A stretch of DNA of 64,000 nt, from the NCBI GenBank assembly GCA_017962175.1, contig JAGCVU010000205.1, forward strand, positions 1-64,000, written 5' to 3'. Shown here piece after piece: positions 41,580 through 49,676 of this stretch. The DNA comes from Bacteroidales bacterium (GTDB lineage Bacteria; Bacteroidota; Bacteroidia; Bacteroidales; UBA3824). The notes beneath the pieces are model-generated. The model was not told where the DNA came from. It saw nothing but the letters and a program-made list of their open reading frames with translations, and did no database searches. Position numbers and translations under genes: made by a program. Position 1 is the stretch's first letter; each line of letters starts with the position of its first letter.

Positions 41580-42806
41580 ATGACTGGAACAAAAAAAGAC
41601 AGGGAAGCCCTTAAAAACAGATACCGCAAGGGCATGTATCCCACCGAAAACGACTTTGCCGACGTATTTGAAAGTTACGTTCACAAAGACGACGACATTC
41701 CAATGTCGAAAGTAGTGATTACAGACGGCGACGGCAATCCAACCACACTCAGCGGCGAAATCGACAAAAAGGCCGACAAGACCACTTTGCAAACATTTAT
41801 CGACGAAACCGAAACCATCTTGCAAGTGGTGCGCAACGACAACAACCAAATTGCCTCAACCGCCATCGACAATTTGCTTTCTCGAATCCAAGCCGCCGAA
41901 GATGACATCGACACCGCCGAAGACAATATTTCCGGACACGAAACACGCATTGTTACCCTTGAAAGTTCAAAAACTGACTACGAAGCATTCAAAGAGCGTG
42001 TCCGTGCCTTTTTGGAAGATGCCGATGCCTCCGATGCTACCATCAATCGTTGGCACGAAATTGAAACCTTTTTGCAAGGCATCACCGACACCGAAACTCT
42101 CACAGGCTTACTCAACGACCTCAAAAACGAAATTCTCGCTGCCATTCCCTCTCCCCAATCCGGCAACTTCATTGAGTACACCACCGACCTCGACGCCATC
42201 ACCGATGCCCCCAACGGCAAAATTATGCAGTATTGGGGTCAAAGCAACAACAAGTACAAAAGAGGTCAGTTTTATGAGAGGGTGGAAGGAAAAGAGATAA
42301 TGATACAAACAGGAACCGAAGGAAGATCTGTTCATCCTTCATCAATCCAGACGGGATTTGAAACGTTTGAAAGTCGCCTTGTTATTTTTCCGACCGGTGT
42401 CGTATTAGAGGGCTACGCAACACGTAATTCTACAGGCGAAGCAAATTTGACCGAATTTGTAATAGGAAAAGTAGTTGCAGGGAATTATGCTTATATGGAT
42501 GAAAAATGTGAAATAACATCTCCTTATGAAGGTGCATTTTATATTCATGGTCATGTAGGGCCATTTGAGTGGAATGTCCCTATTAAAATTGAAGTTTGGA
42601 TCAGTAAGTCTGGTAAAACTATCTACAAGCCAACAAAGATGGATGGTACATCATCTCCCAAAGATTATTATAGGCAAGAAGTCGATGGAAAATATATTGA
42701 AAGCACTGTTGGCGATTATGTGACAATCCAAGCAGAGCAAGATATTGTCTATGGTGAATCACCCTCCTCTTGGCAACACATTCACGTAGACGAGGTAATT
42801 GACTAA
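41580..42806 (+). CDS. Second tail fibre/receptor-binding protein
   Basis: 408 residues, last gene of the late block. The N-terminus is hydrophilic and helical with a long trimer-forming region (FIDETETILQVVRND, AAEDDIDTAEDNISGHETRIVTLE). The C-terminal ~180 residues begin at FYERVEGKEIMIQTG and are beta-rich (VGPFEWNVPIKIEVWISKSGKTIYKP). Base composition shifts to AT in that part. No lectin or depolymerase motif seen. It ends just before a bidirectional terminator. Confidence 0.65.
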   Translation: MTGTKKDREALKNRYRKGMYPTENDFADVFESYVHKDDDIPMSKVVITDGDGNPTTLSGEIDKKADKTTLQTFIDETETILQVVRNDNNQIASTAIDNLLSRIQAAEDDIDTAEDNISGHETRIVTLESSKTDYEAFKERVRAFLEDADASDATINRWHEIETFLQGITDTETLTGLLNDLKNEILAAIPSPQSGNFIEYTTDLDAITDAPNGKIMQYWGQSNNKYKRGQFYERVEGKEIMIQTGTEGRSVHPSSIQTGFETFESRLVIFPTGVVLEGYATRNSTGEANLTEFVIGKVVAGNYAYMDEKCEITSPYEGAFYIHGHVGPFEWNVPIKIEVWISKSGKTIYKPTKMDGTSSPKDYYRQEVDGKYIESTVGDYVTIQAEQDIVYGESPSSWQHIHVDEVID

Positions 42807-42824
42807 ACAATTCTCAAACTAAGC

Positions 42825-42862
42825 AAAAAAAGGCGACTATCAAATGATAATCGCCTTTTTTT
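42825..42862. terminator. Bidirectional terminator at the end of the prophage late block
   Basis: An A-run, then GGCGACTATCA / TGATAATCGCC (11-bp arms, one mismatch, 2-nt spacer), then a T-run. It would stop transcription from the fibre gene and also transcripts from the other side. Confidence 0.75.
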
Positions 42863-42948
42863 GTAGGATTGGTTTTGGAAATTTGTAGATTTTGTTTTTT
42901 GGGTGGTAACCGCCCCATTTTGGCTCATTTTATAGCCGCGCGTTTTTC
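42863..42948. other. Probable right prophage boundary
   Basis: 86 bp between the terminator and the TIR-STAND stop codon. The inverse of GGTAACCGCCCCATTTT (42905-42921) resembles the left-end iterons AATGGGGTTACA. The phage right end likely lies here, but a target duplication was not found. Confidence 0.45.
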
Positions 42949-45750
42949 TTATTTTTTTGGAGAACTGAGGGCAAGGCGGAAGCCACAATTCAAAGTACGA
43001 ATAAATCGATTGTGGTAACTATATATACGTTCAATAACACGCTCATCATTATCAAAAGAACCGCCACACAGAACTCCATTTACCGAATTATTAGTCAAAT
43101 TAGAACACCACTCCCAAACATTACCAAACATATCGTACAAGCCTAAAACATTGGCTTCCATTTGTTTTACAGGATGAGTAATATCACGAGAATTCTTTGA
43201 ATACCAAGCTACATCTTCTAATTTATCACTTCCACTGTATTTAAATTTTGGGCTAAATACACCACCACGTGCAGCATACGTCCATTCTGCCTTGGTCGGG
43301 AGTCGAAATATAAGACCTGTCAATTCATTTAATTTAATAATAAATTCCATACAATCGTACCAAGATGTCATTTCTACTGGATAATTATCACCAAATTTGA
43401 ATTGACTACAATTACTATCATTTCCCATTACAGCATTCCACAATCCTTGCGTAACTTGAATTTCGCAAATATAATAATCTTCTGTTATAGATACAGGATG
43501 AATATCATTGTCATCATTATCTTCTTCTTCATCAGCCATATGAACAACCCCTTTCTCTATTATTACCATCTTAAAAGAATATTCTTTTTCATCAGGAGCT
43601 TTAAACTTAATCACTCCATCTGCTGGTATAATGCCTGTGCAACCAGTTTGAGATGCAAGCCAATCGTAGTACACTAAATGGGATGATTTTTCTTTATATT
43701 CACCGTTCAACTTGTCATATATTTCTTTACCTGTAAAATTGTACATTTTTTTTAACAATTTCGACTTGTATGCAATTTCATATAAATCAGGAATACGTTT
43801 AATGTACGCCAAACCATACAAGAACAACAAATCCTCATACACTGAAAGATCTTTTTCATTGATAAACAGCTCAAGAGGTGTTGCGTCTATGCATGATTGA
43901 GTATAACCATCTAAACTATCACCTTCTGTTTTGATAATATTCTTGACATTATTAACATACACAGAATAATATGGTAGTATGCCTTCGACATTATTTTCCT
44001 TAAAAATTTGTTTATAAAACTGATCTTTAATAATATCATGAATTTTAAAACATCGTGTATTCCCTTTATCCATTGAATCTAAGACACATTTGTCAACAAG
44101 GGTATTTAAACAATCATCCACCGCAGTAACAAATCTCGGATTAGAATCATCAACATCAGACATAAATTGTCGAATTAACTTTGCGCTATAATAATCTGTC
44201 GGCCATATAACAAGTAATCGAACAATTTTTTGAGAACTCTCATCCAAAGAATCTAAGCGCATCAACAACGAGAGAAATTCACGAATTTTCTCGTATTGTC
44301 GAAACCACATTTTATGGTCTTCAAAACCATCACCAAGATATTTCCAAATGAAGTCAAACGAACGTGCCTCGCTTGCTTCTCGTAGGTAATAAGCCAGATG
44401 TTCAATCAATATTGGCAAATGACCAAGTTTGAGAAACAACTTCTTTAATTGCTCTCGAGAAAAAGAATACCTATTATCACCTTTTAAATATTTATTGAAA
44501 ATATCTTCCAAAACAGAAAAATCGACTTTATCAGTTTCCAATTTCAGAGGATCGAAATGAACACGTGCCGATTTCATTTTTTCTCTTGAAACCACCAATA
44601 TTTTCCAATTTTTCAACCTTTGATTATCACGCAAATTATCAAGTGCATTTTCAATTATATCATAATCAGCATGCTCGTTTATATCAATTATCAACAAATT
44701 AAATTTGTTTCCATCTTTGGGATACATTTCTAATTTATCAATAATCACGTCGTATGTCATTTCGTCAATATTTAATGATATTGATGTAGGCACATCGTCA
44801 CCAATAGCATGATAACCTATATTAAAAATTTTTGAATACGTTGCACTAATCTCACGATAATAATAGTAATTGATAAACAAACCTGTCTTTTGATTAAAGG
44901 CATCGCTGTATATATTGACAAAAGATTCCGTTATAGTTGTTTTGCCACAACCGCCGACACCTATTAGGTTAACTATCTGATTATGTTCAAATAACCGCAT
45001 GATTTCTTTGGCTTCAATAGGTCTTGGCACAATGTCTTTACGAGTATCAAAAGACAAAATCGGCAGAGAAGTTACCTGAGTTTGTTCCGATTCAGTAAAA
45101 GAAGAATCATTGTGCTGATAATTAGACGTTGAATTAAGTTCATCTATACGCGACTTGATTTGATTTAGTAGTTCATCATAATCAAACTTTTCAAGTTTCG
45201 GAACAGATCTGTCGTGAAAATATTTTGAAATCAAATGCAATTCTCTTTTAAACGCATCACGACCCAAATTAAGCACAAATTTATCAGCGTCGGTCAATTG
45301 GTCTGGATATTCAACCTCTTTATCTGCAAGTTCATCATAGTTTTTGTCAAGTATTTTATCTAATTTGCTTGTACGGATTTCATCTTTTAATCTATCTCTA
45401 ATATCGTCCAAGTATATTGGGAAAATGCGTTTCTTATAGTCATTCGAATTATGAACAATATTATACCATTCGTACATACAATGCCACGAATTCAAATATT
45501 TTATGCTGAATACGACAACGACAATGTCCCCTCTGCCGATTTCCTCTTCCGAATCCATCATTGGACGACGATAAGTGAACGTTGATTTGCCATTCACCTT
45601 ATAATCACGATAATCAATATTCGCTTTATCCAACCTTTCCCTGAGTTCCTCCACGGGCTTCTCCGATTCATTATCGACTTCATTATTGCCCGAATAAGAA
45701 AAATATACAGGATGATTTGGATTTAAATATGTTTTCGTTTCCTCTGCCAT
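42949..45750 (-). CDS. TIR - STAND NTPase - FGE-like fusion protein, candidate anti-phage sensor
   Basis: 933 residues in four parts. A TIR domain (about 14-150) starts VYFSYSGNN, with the WHCMYE motif placing a candidate NADase Glu at 94. A STAND/NB-ARC NTPase follows: Walker A GVGGCGKT (264-271), Walker B LLIIDI with Asp356, sensor VVSRE (386-390), then a winged-helix/helical part (about 430-690). The C-terminal ~180 residues (about 755-928) form an FGE-sulfatase-like domain: EIQVTQGLWNAVMG, RLPTKAEWTYAARGG (816-830), LYDMFGNVWEWC (871-882), CGGSF and GFRLAL. I see no clear FGE catalytic Cys pair, so the fold may act as a ligand sensor. The gene follows the SLATT-like gene by 12 bp. Defence role is inference from domains. 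Confidence 0.85.
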   Translation of the reverse strand: MAEETKTYLNPNHPVYFSYSGNNEVDNESEKPVEELRERLDKANIDYRDYKVNGKSTFTYRRPMMDSEEEIGRGDIVVVVFSIKYLNSWHCMYEWYNIVHNSNDYKKRIFPIYLDDIRDRLKDEIRTSKLDKILDKNYDELADKEVEYPDQLTDADKFVLNLGRDAFKRELHLISKYFHDRSVPKLEKFDYDELLNQIKSRIDELNSTSNYQHNDSSFTESEQTQVTSLPILSFDTRKDIVPRPIEAKEIMRLFEHNQIVNLIGVGGCGKTTITESFVNIYSDAFNQKTGLFINYYYYREISATYSKIFNIGYHAIGDDVPTSISLNIDEMTYDVIIDKLEMYPKDGNKFNLLIIDINEHADYDIIENALDNLRDNQRLKNWKILVVSREKMKSARVHFDPLKLETDKVDFSVLEDIFNKYLKGDNRYSFSREQLKKLFLKLGHLPILIEHLAYYLREASEARSFDFIWKYLGDGFEDHKMWFRQYEKIREFLSLLMRLDSLDESSQKIVRLLVIWPTDYYSAKLIRQFMSDVDDSNPRFVTAVDDCLNTLVDKCVLDSMDKGNTRCFKIHDIIKDQFYKQIFKENNVEGILPYYSVYVNNVKNIIKTEGDSLDGYTQSCIDATPLELFINEKDLSVYEDLLFLYGLAYIKRIPDLYEIAYKSKLLKKMYNFTGKEIYDKLNGEYKEKSSHLVYYDWLASQTGCTGIIPADGVIKFKAPDEKEYSFKMVIIEKGVVHMADEEEDNDDNDIHPVSITEDYYICEIQVTQGLWNAVMGNDSNCSQFKFGDNYPVEMTSWYDCMEFIIKLNELTGLIFRLPTKAEWTYAARGGVFSPKFKYSGSDKLEDVAWYSKNSRDITHPVKQMEANVLGLYDMFGNVWEWCSNLTNNSVNGVLCGGSFDNDERVIERIYSYHNRFIRTLNCGFRLALSSPKK

Positions 45751-45762
45751 AGGTTATATCCT

Positions 45763-47922
45763 CTACTTCTTATCTTTGTCGTCATTATCTTTTTTATCAC
45801 CCTTTCTGCCGAGTTTTCGTTCTATTATCTTATCCAACTGCTCTTCAAAATTGGCAAGGGCAATCTTGCGAGCGATAAAGTCATCAACGTCCTCAGCAAT
45901 AATGCCTTCTGTATTGTTAACAAACACAAGGTCTCGATAATCCAGTTTATTATTTGAATTATCACCATCGGACTTTTTATCGGCGAAATCGCCTTTTTGT
46001 AATTTGAACTCTATGATTACAGCCTGAATATCGCGATAGTAGAAATGGCGGTTCAGCCAAAACTTATCGTTTTCAGCGATAAACGAAAGTTTATCTACCA
46101 GTTTTTTCTCCGACGAAGAAAGTTCTTCATCCTCGAAAGAGGAGTATTCTCCGTCAGAACGCACGTAATTGGATATTTCCTCAGTGAGCCTACGATAGCA
46201 TTTATACCTGCCCGGACCATTCTTGTGGTGAACAGCAATCTCATTGACACGCTGCAAGAAATACGCTGTACGATCATTGATAGCGAAGTAATCTTCCATT
46301 GTTTCAAAATTTTCTATTTCATTGACAATCGCCTCCTGCAATTTATGCAAAAAGCCATCAGCTTCTTTGTTAATTCTTCTGATACGCGACAAGAACAAGC
46401 CTGTCTTATAATATACATTGTTAGAATTGAGGTGAAGAATCAGCTTAAAATCGCCTTCACCATTCTGGAATGCAGAGATTTCCTTGCTAATCTTGCCCAA
46501 TAGTTTTTTGTCCAAATGCGATGCCTCAACTAAGTTGTCTATTTTTTTAAACATCTTATTGCAATTATCTTGAACAATGTTTTCACATTCCGCTTTTTGT
46601 TTGGTAATCCTATTATAAAGGTCGCACAACAAGTTTTTGCTTGTTTCGGCTTGTTTAATCAACTTCTTGTAATTGTCAAACAAACTTTTTAATCTTTCCG
46701 CAACTTTTTTATTGACTTCGTCCTTATTATTCTCTGCTTCTTTTTGGTTCTTTGAAACTTCATTACAAAGGTTGTCCAACAATTCTTTGTAAGTATCAGC
46801 AAAACTAACAAGTTCCTTGATTTCGTCGAACAATTTCTTGAAACAATCAGAACAATTATTTTTTACTTTTTCCTTTAAAATCTGAATCTCATCAACATTG
46901 TCCAGAAATTCCTGATTTGATTCTGCGCTTTCTTCTATTTTTTTGAGATTATCAACTAACAAGTTGAAATATCCTATTCGTCGCTCAATTTCTTTTGAAT
47001 ACTCGGTGTTAATGCTGTCAATTTCATTCAGAAATTCTTCCTTAAAATCCTCAATCTGTTTTTTTGAATTCGCCTTTTCTTCATCCATTTCTTTCTGATG
47101 CGTAACTTTCAATTCTTCCACATCTTTCTGATGCTTAGAATTTAAGGCTTCAATGTCGTTTTCATATTTAGCCCTTAACTCATCTATTGAAATATGCTGT
47201 GTGGATGTTGTTTCCCTGTGGGCGTTTTCTATGGTAACATTGGCAAATGCGAATGAAGTTAACGAAGGTGGATTTGGCAATTGAGGCTTAGGAGATTCAG
47301 AACTTTCAGTACCGGCATCGTCATCATTATTGCCATCTTTTTGATTATCATTGTCTGCGTTTTGTGTCTTCTTTTCTGTCTTTTCATATTCTCCTGCTCC
47401 TAAACGGTATAGACAATACTCCCTTTTGAGCCGCTCCGACGCTTTACGATTCTTTATCCATTCTTCTCGGTACTGCATAAATTTATCAATACTTGTAAGC
47501 ACAACTACAAGCATAGTCAGCAATGCACAAACAATTCTATTATTAAACCATTTATCAGTGATAATAGCTTTTGCTTCGCCTTCCATTTTTATAGTTCCAA
47601 AAACCTCATCAAAGTTTATCGCAAGCACTGCCGCAGAAATTGCACTAAGTACTATAATCCAAATCTGCATACGCTGATATATACTCTTCATTTTAGCAGA
47701 CTTGTTGCTGAAAAACTCTCGTTGATCGCGCCATCGCTTGTCGATATAGCCTTCAACATCACCATTCTTAATGGCTTGTTCTCTTGCCTTGGCGCGATAA
47801 GCCTTTCGACCTATGCCGAGATAAAGTCCCAAGAAATTGAGATTACAATTCTCGGTTTCAAAGCCATTTCTTTGAGACTGTCGGCGAAGGCAAAAATAGC
47901 GGTTGAATAATTGAAATATCAT
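45763..47922 (-). CDS. SLATT/DUF4231-like two-TM protein with long coiled coil, candidate membrane effector
   Basis: 719 residues. Residues ~58-180 resemble DUF4231/SLATT: a helix DKRWRDQREFFSNKSAKM, TM1 at about 86-103, TM2 at about 129-145, then DKFMQYREEWIKNRKASERLKREYCLYRLGAGEY. SLATT proteins are predicted pore-forming effectors of nucleotide-triggered conflict systems. A polar linker (about 180-240) and heptad-rich coiled coils (about 245-470) follow, then a charged C-terminal domain (about 480-700) without recognised motif, ending in a Lys/Asp-rich tail. It has its own promoter 26 bp upstream and is the first gene of the operon with the TIR-STAND protein. I expect oligomerisation through the coiled coil and membrane action; this is inference. 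Confidence 0.8.
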   Translation of the reverse strand: MIFQLFNRYFCLRRQSQRNGFETENCNLNFLGLYLGIGRKAYRAKAREQAIKNGDVEGYIDKRWRDQREFFSNKSAKMKSIYQRMQIWIIVLSAISAAVLAINFDEVFGTIKMEGEAKAIITDKWFNNRIVCALLTMLVVVLTSIDKFMQYREEWIKNRKASERLKREYCLYRLGAGEYEKTEKKTQNADNDNQKDGNNDDDAGTESSESPKPQLPNPPSLTSFAFANVTIENAHRETTSTQHISIDELRAKYENDIEALNSKHQKDVEELKVTHQKEMDEEKANSKKQIEDFKEEFLNEIDSINTEYSKEIERRIGYFNLLVDNLKKIEESAESNQEFLDNVDEIQILKEKVKNNCSDCFKKLFDEIKELVSFADTYKELLDNLCNEVSKNQKEAENNKDEVNKKVAERLKSLFDNYKKLIKQAETSKNLLCDLYNRITKQKAECENIVQDNCNKMFKKIDNLVEASHLDKKLLGKISKEISAFQNGEGDFKLILHLNSNNVYYKTGLFLSRIRRINKEADGFLHKLQEAIVNEIENFETMEDYFAINDRTAYFLQRVNEIAVHHKNGPGRYKCYRRLTEEISNYVRSDGEYSSFEDEELSSSEKKLVDKLSFIAENDKFWLNRHFYYRDIQAVIIEFKLQKGDFADKKSDGDNSNNKLDYRDLVFVNNTEGIIAEDVDDFIARKIALANFEEQLDKIIERKLGRKGDKKDNDDKDKK

Positions 47923-47947
47923 ATCTTTGAGTTTTTAATATTACACC

Positions 47948-47977
47948 CAAAGATAAGAAAATATAATTATATATCAA
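47948..47977 (-). promoter_or_regulatory. Promoter for the SLATT-TIR/STAND operon
   Basis: Minus-strand TATCTTTG (complement of 47948-47955) and TTG (complement of 47975-47977) at 19 bp spacing. The start codon at 47922 follows the expected transcription start by about 20 nt. Confidence 0.6.
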
Positions 47978-48018
47978 GTATCTCACAACACTTTTTTTAC
48001 CTTCCCCAAAAACAAAAA

Positions 48019-49173
48019 TTACATACTCTTCCCCTTCCTACTCCCGCTGTAAAGTTCAAAACACTCTAACTTGCACTCAATAGCACCGTTATAGAGTTTC
48101 ACCTTACGCGAAGGATGAAGTCCGAGATTTTTCAGTGCGCCGAGGTTTCCGCTCAGCACCCACACCTTGCTGTCGGTGTACGAAGCCTTCAGACGGTTGC
48201 CGATATTCTTGTAAAACTCTGTCATCTCGGCGGCATCTTCCAGACGTTCGCCGTAGGGAGGATTCATTATCACAAATATATTGCGGAAAGGTTCTTCGTT
48301 TTTGAAGAAATCCATACGGTCAAAATCGATAAAATCTTCCACACCGGCCTTGTCGGCATTGCGTGAAGCGGCGTCGAGTGAAGCCGGGTCAATGTCGTAA
48401 CCAATGATACGTGTGTTAGATTCACGTTTTACTGCATTCTTAGCCTCTTTTTTAAGTGCCGACCAAATCTCGTGGTCGTAATTGTTCCATTTTTCAAAAG
48501 CGAAATTGCGGAAAGTGCCCGGAGCTATGTTGCGAGCCATCAGACAGGCCTCAATCGGAAACGTTCCCGAACCGCACATAGGATCGAGAAGAGTCTGCTG
48601 ACCGTCCCAACCAGCTATTTTTAAAATTCCGGCAGCCATCACCTCGTTGAGCGGGGCAAAAGTCTGACGAACCTTGTATCCGCGTCGGCTCATAGGCACG
48701 CCGGTGCTGTCGAGCGATACGATACATTCGCTGTTGTAGATATGGAGGTTGAACCTGATGTCGGGATATTCGGTGTCCACATCGGGACGTTTGCCACGGC
48801 GATCGCGAAAATAATCGCAGATGGCATCTTTCATTTTTAGCGATGCATATTTGCTGTGGGTAAACACAGTGCCGCTTACCACTGGATCGATAGCAAAGGT
48901 CTGATTTACTGAAAAATATTTTTCCCAATCGGTTTTGTATATTTGGTTGTAGAGAGCACGTTCGTCGGGAGCATTAAACTTGACAATTGGCACAAGCACT
49001 TTGAGGGCAGTTCTAAGCCAAAGATTGCATTTATAAAGCAATTCGGTGTCGCCACGAAACATTACAGCACGGTTCAACACACTAATATCCTTAGCGCCAA
49101 GGGCTTCAAGTTCGTCTTTAAGTACATTTTCCAATCCGAAAAATGTAGTTGCTGTAATATCAAATAGTTCCAT
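48019..49173 (-). CDS. THUMP-domain class I SAM RNA methyltransferase (RlmL-like)
   Basis: 384 residues. N-terminal THUMP domain (about 1-160), then a Rossmann methyltransferase with DPMCGSGTFPIEA (motif I region), GYDIDPASLDAASRNADKAG and the NPPY catalytic motif (IVIMNPPYGERL-type). NPPY indicates N-methylation of an RNA base, as in RlmL (23S rRNA m2G2445) or Trm14. Only the N2-methyltransferase half of E. coli RlmL is present, the usual form outside gammaproteobacteria. Its end is 97 bp from the defence operon; it belongs to the host. Confidence 0.9.
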   Translation of the reverse strand: MELFDITATTFFGLENVLKDELEALGAKDISVLNRAVMFRGDTELLYKCNLWLRTALKVLVPIVKFNAPDERALYNQIYKTDWEKYFSVNQTFAIDPVVSGTVFTHSKYASLKMKDAICDYFRDRRGKRPDVDTEYPDIRFNLHIYNSECIVSLDSTGVPMSRRGYKVRQTFAPLNEVMAAGILKIAGWDGQQTLLDPMCGSGTFPIEACLMARNIAPGTFRNFAFEKWNNYDHEIWSALKKEAKNAVKRESNTRIIGYDIDPASLDAASRNADKAGVEDFIDFDRMDFFKNEEPFRNIFVIMNPPYGERLEDAAEMTEFYKNIGNRLKASYTDSKVWVLSGNLGALKNLGLHPSRKVKLYNGAIECKLECFELYSGSRKGKSM

Positions 49174-49179
49174 TATATT

Positions 49180-49626
49180 TTAGTCTAAATAATAAGTTTC
49201 GTTCACTACGTGTAGTTTGTCGCCTTCTTTGCGCACTTGATATTTTTTTAGAGGGTATTTTGAAGAGCCGCTCTGCACCGCACCTTGCAACAGTACGCTG
49301 TATTGCGAATCGCAGTTTTTATCGGTGTCGGTATGATATAGACAGTGAGTTTTTTCGTTGTAAACCAATGCAGTATGATTGCGATTGGCAGGGCAAGCAC
49401 GGTCGTAGGCGTAATATGTGGAGCAATCGAGATTATAAATAAAAATACCATTGTAACCACCTGTTACATAGCACCATCCTCCGGGATTTTGAAGAGCCGA
49501 AAATCTTGCGTCGCCCAACGGAATATAGAAATCAACGCTCACAGCGGGCACAGGTTGCTCAGAATGTTCGCACGAAGCAAGCAGAAATCCAAAAAATACA
49601 ACTATATATAACAATTTAGTTTTCAC
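49180..49626 (-). CDS. Small lipoprotein, possibly Rieske-like fold
   Basis: 148 residues. Signal LLYIVVFFGFLLASC gives a lipid-modified Cys. The mature part (VSVDFYIPLGDARFSALQNPGGWCYVTGGYNGIFIYNLDC, YYAYDRACPANRNH) resembles Rieske-like lipoproteins of Bacteroidota, but the paired CxH...CxxH cluster ligands are not evident, so it may have lost the metal. It is followed downstream by the THUMP methyltransferase gene on the same strand. No function assigned. Confidence 0.65.
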   Translation of the reverse strand: MKTKLLYIVVFFGFLLASCEHSEQPVPAVSVDFYIPLGDARFSALQNPGGWCYVTGGYNGIFIYNLDCSTYYAYDRACPANRNHTALVYNEKTHCLYHTDTDKNCDSQYSVLLQGAVQSGSSKYPLKKYQVRKEGDKLHVVNETYYLD

Positions 49627-49642
49627 AGCGTTTTATTTATTG

Positions 49643-49661
49643 TAATTTTGCTGCAAAATTA
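49643..49661. promoter_or_regulatory. Overlapping face-to-face -7 elements in a palindrome
   Basis: TAATTTTG (plus) and its mirror on the minus strand lie in the perfect palindrome TAATTTTG-CTG-CAAAATTA. They would serve the divergent Lys-rich protein gene and the lipoprotein gene. Neither has a clear -33 element. Confidence 0.4.
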
Positions 49662-49676
49662 TTAAATAAATTTCAG

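Noticed and set aside
42949-43500. FGE-like domain as a target of a diversity-generating retroelement
   Set aside because: No reverse transcriptase and no template repeat were found in the window.
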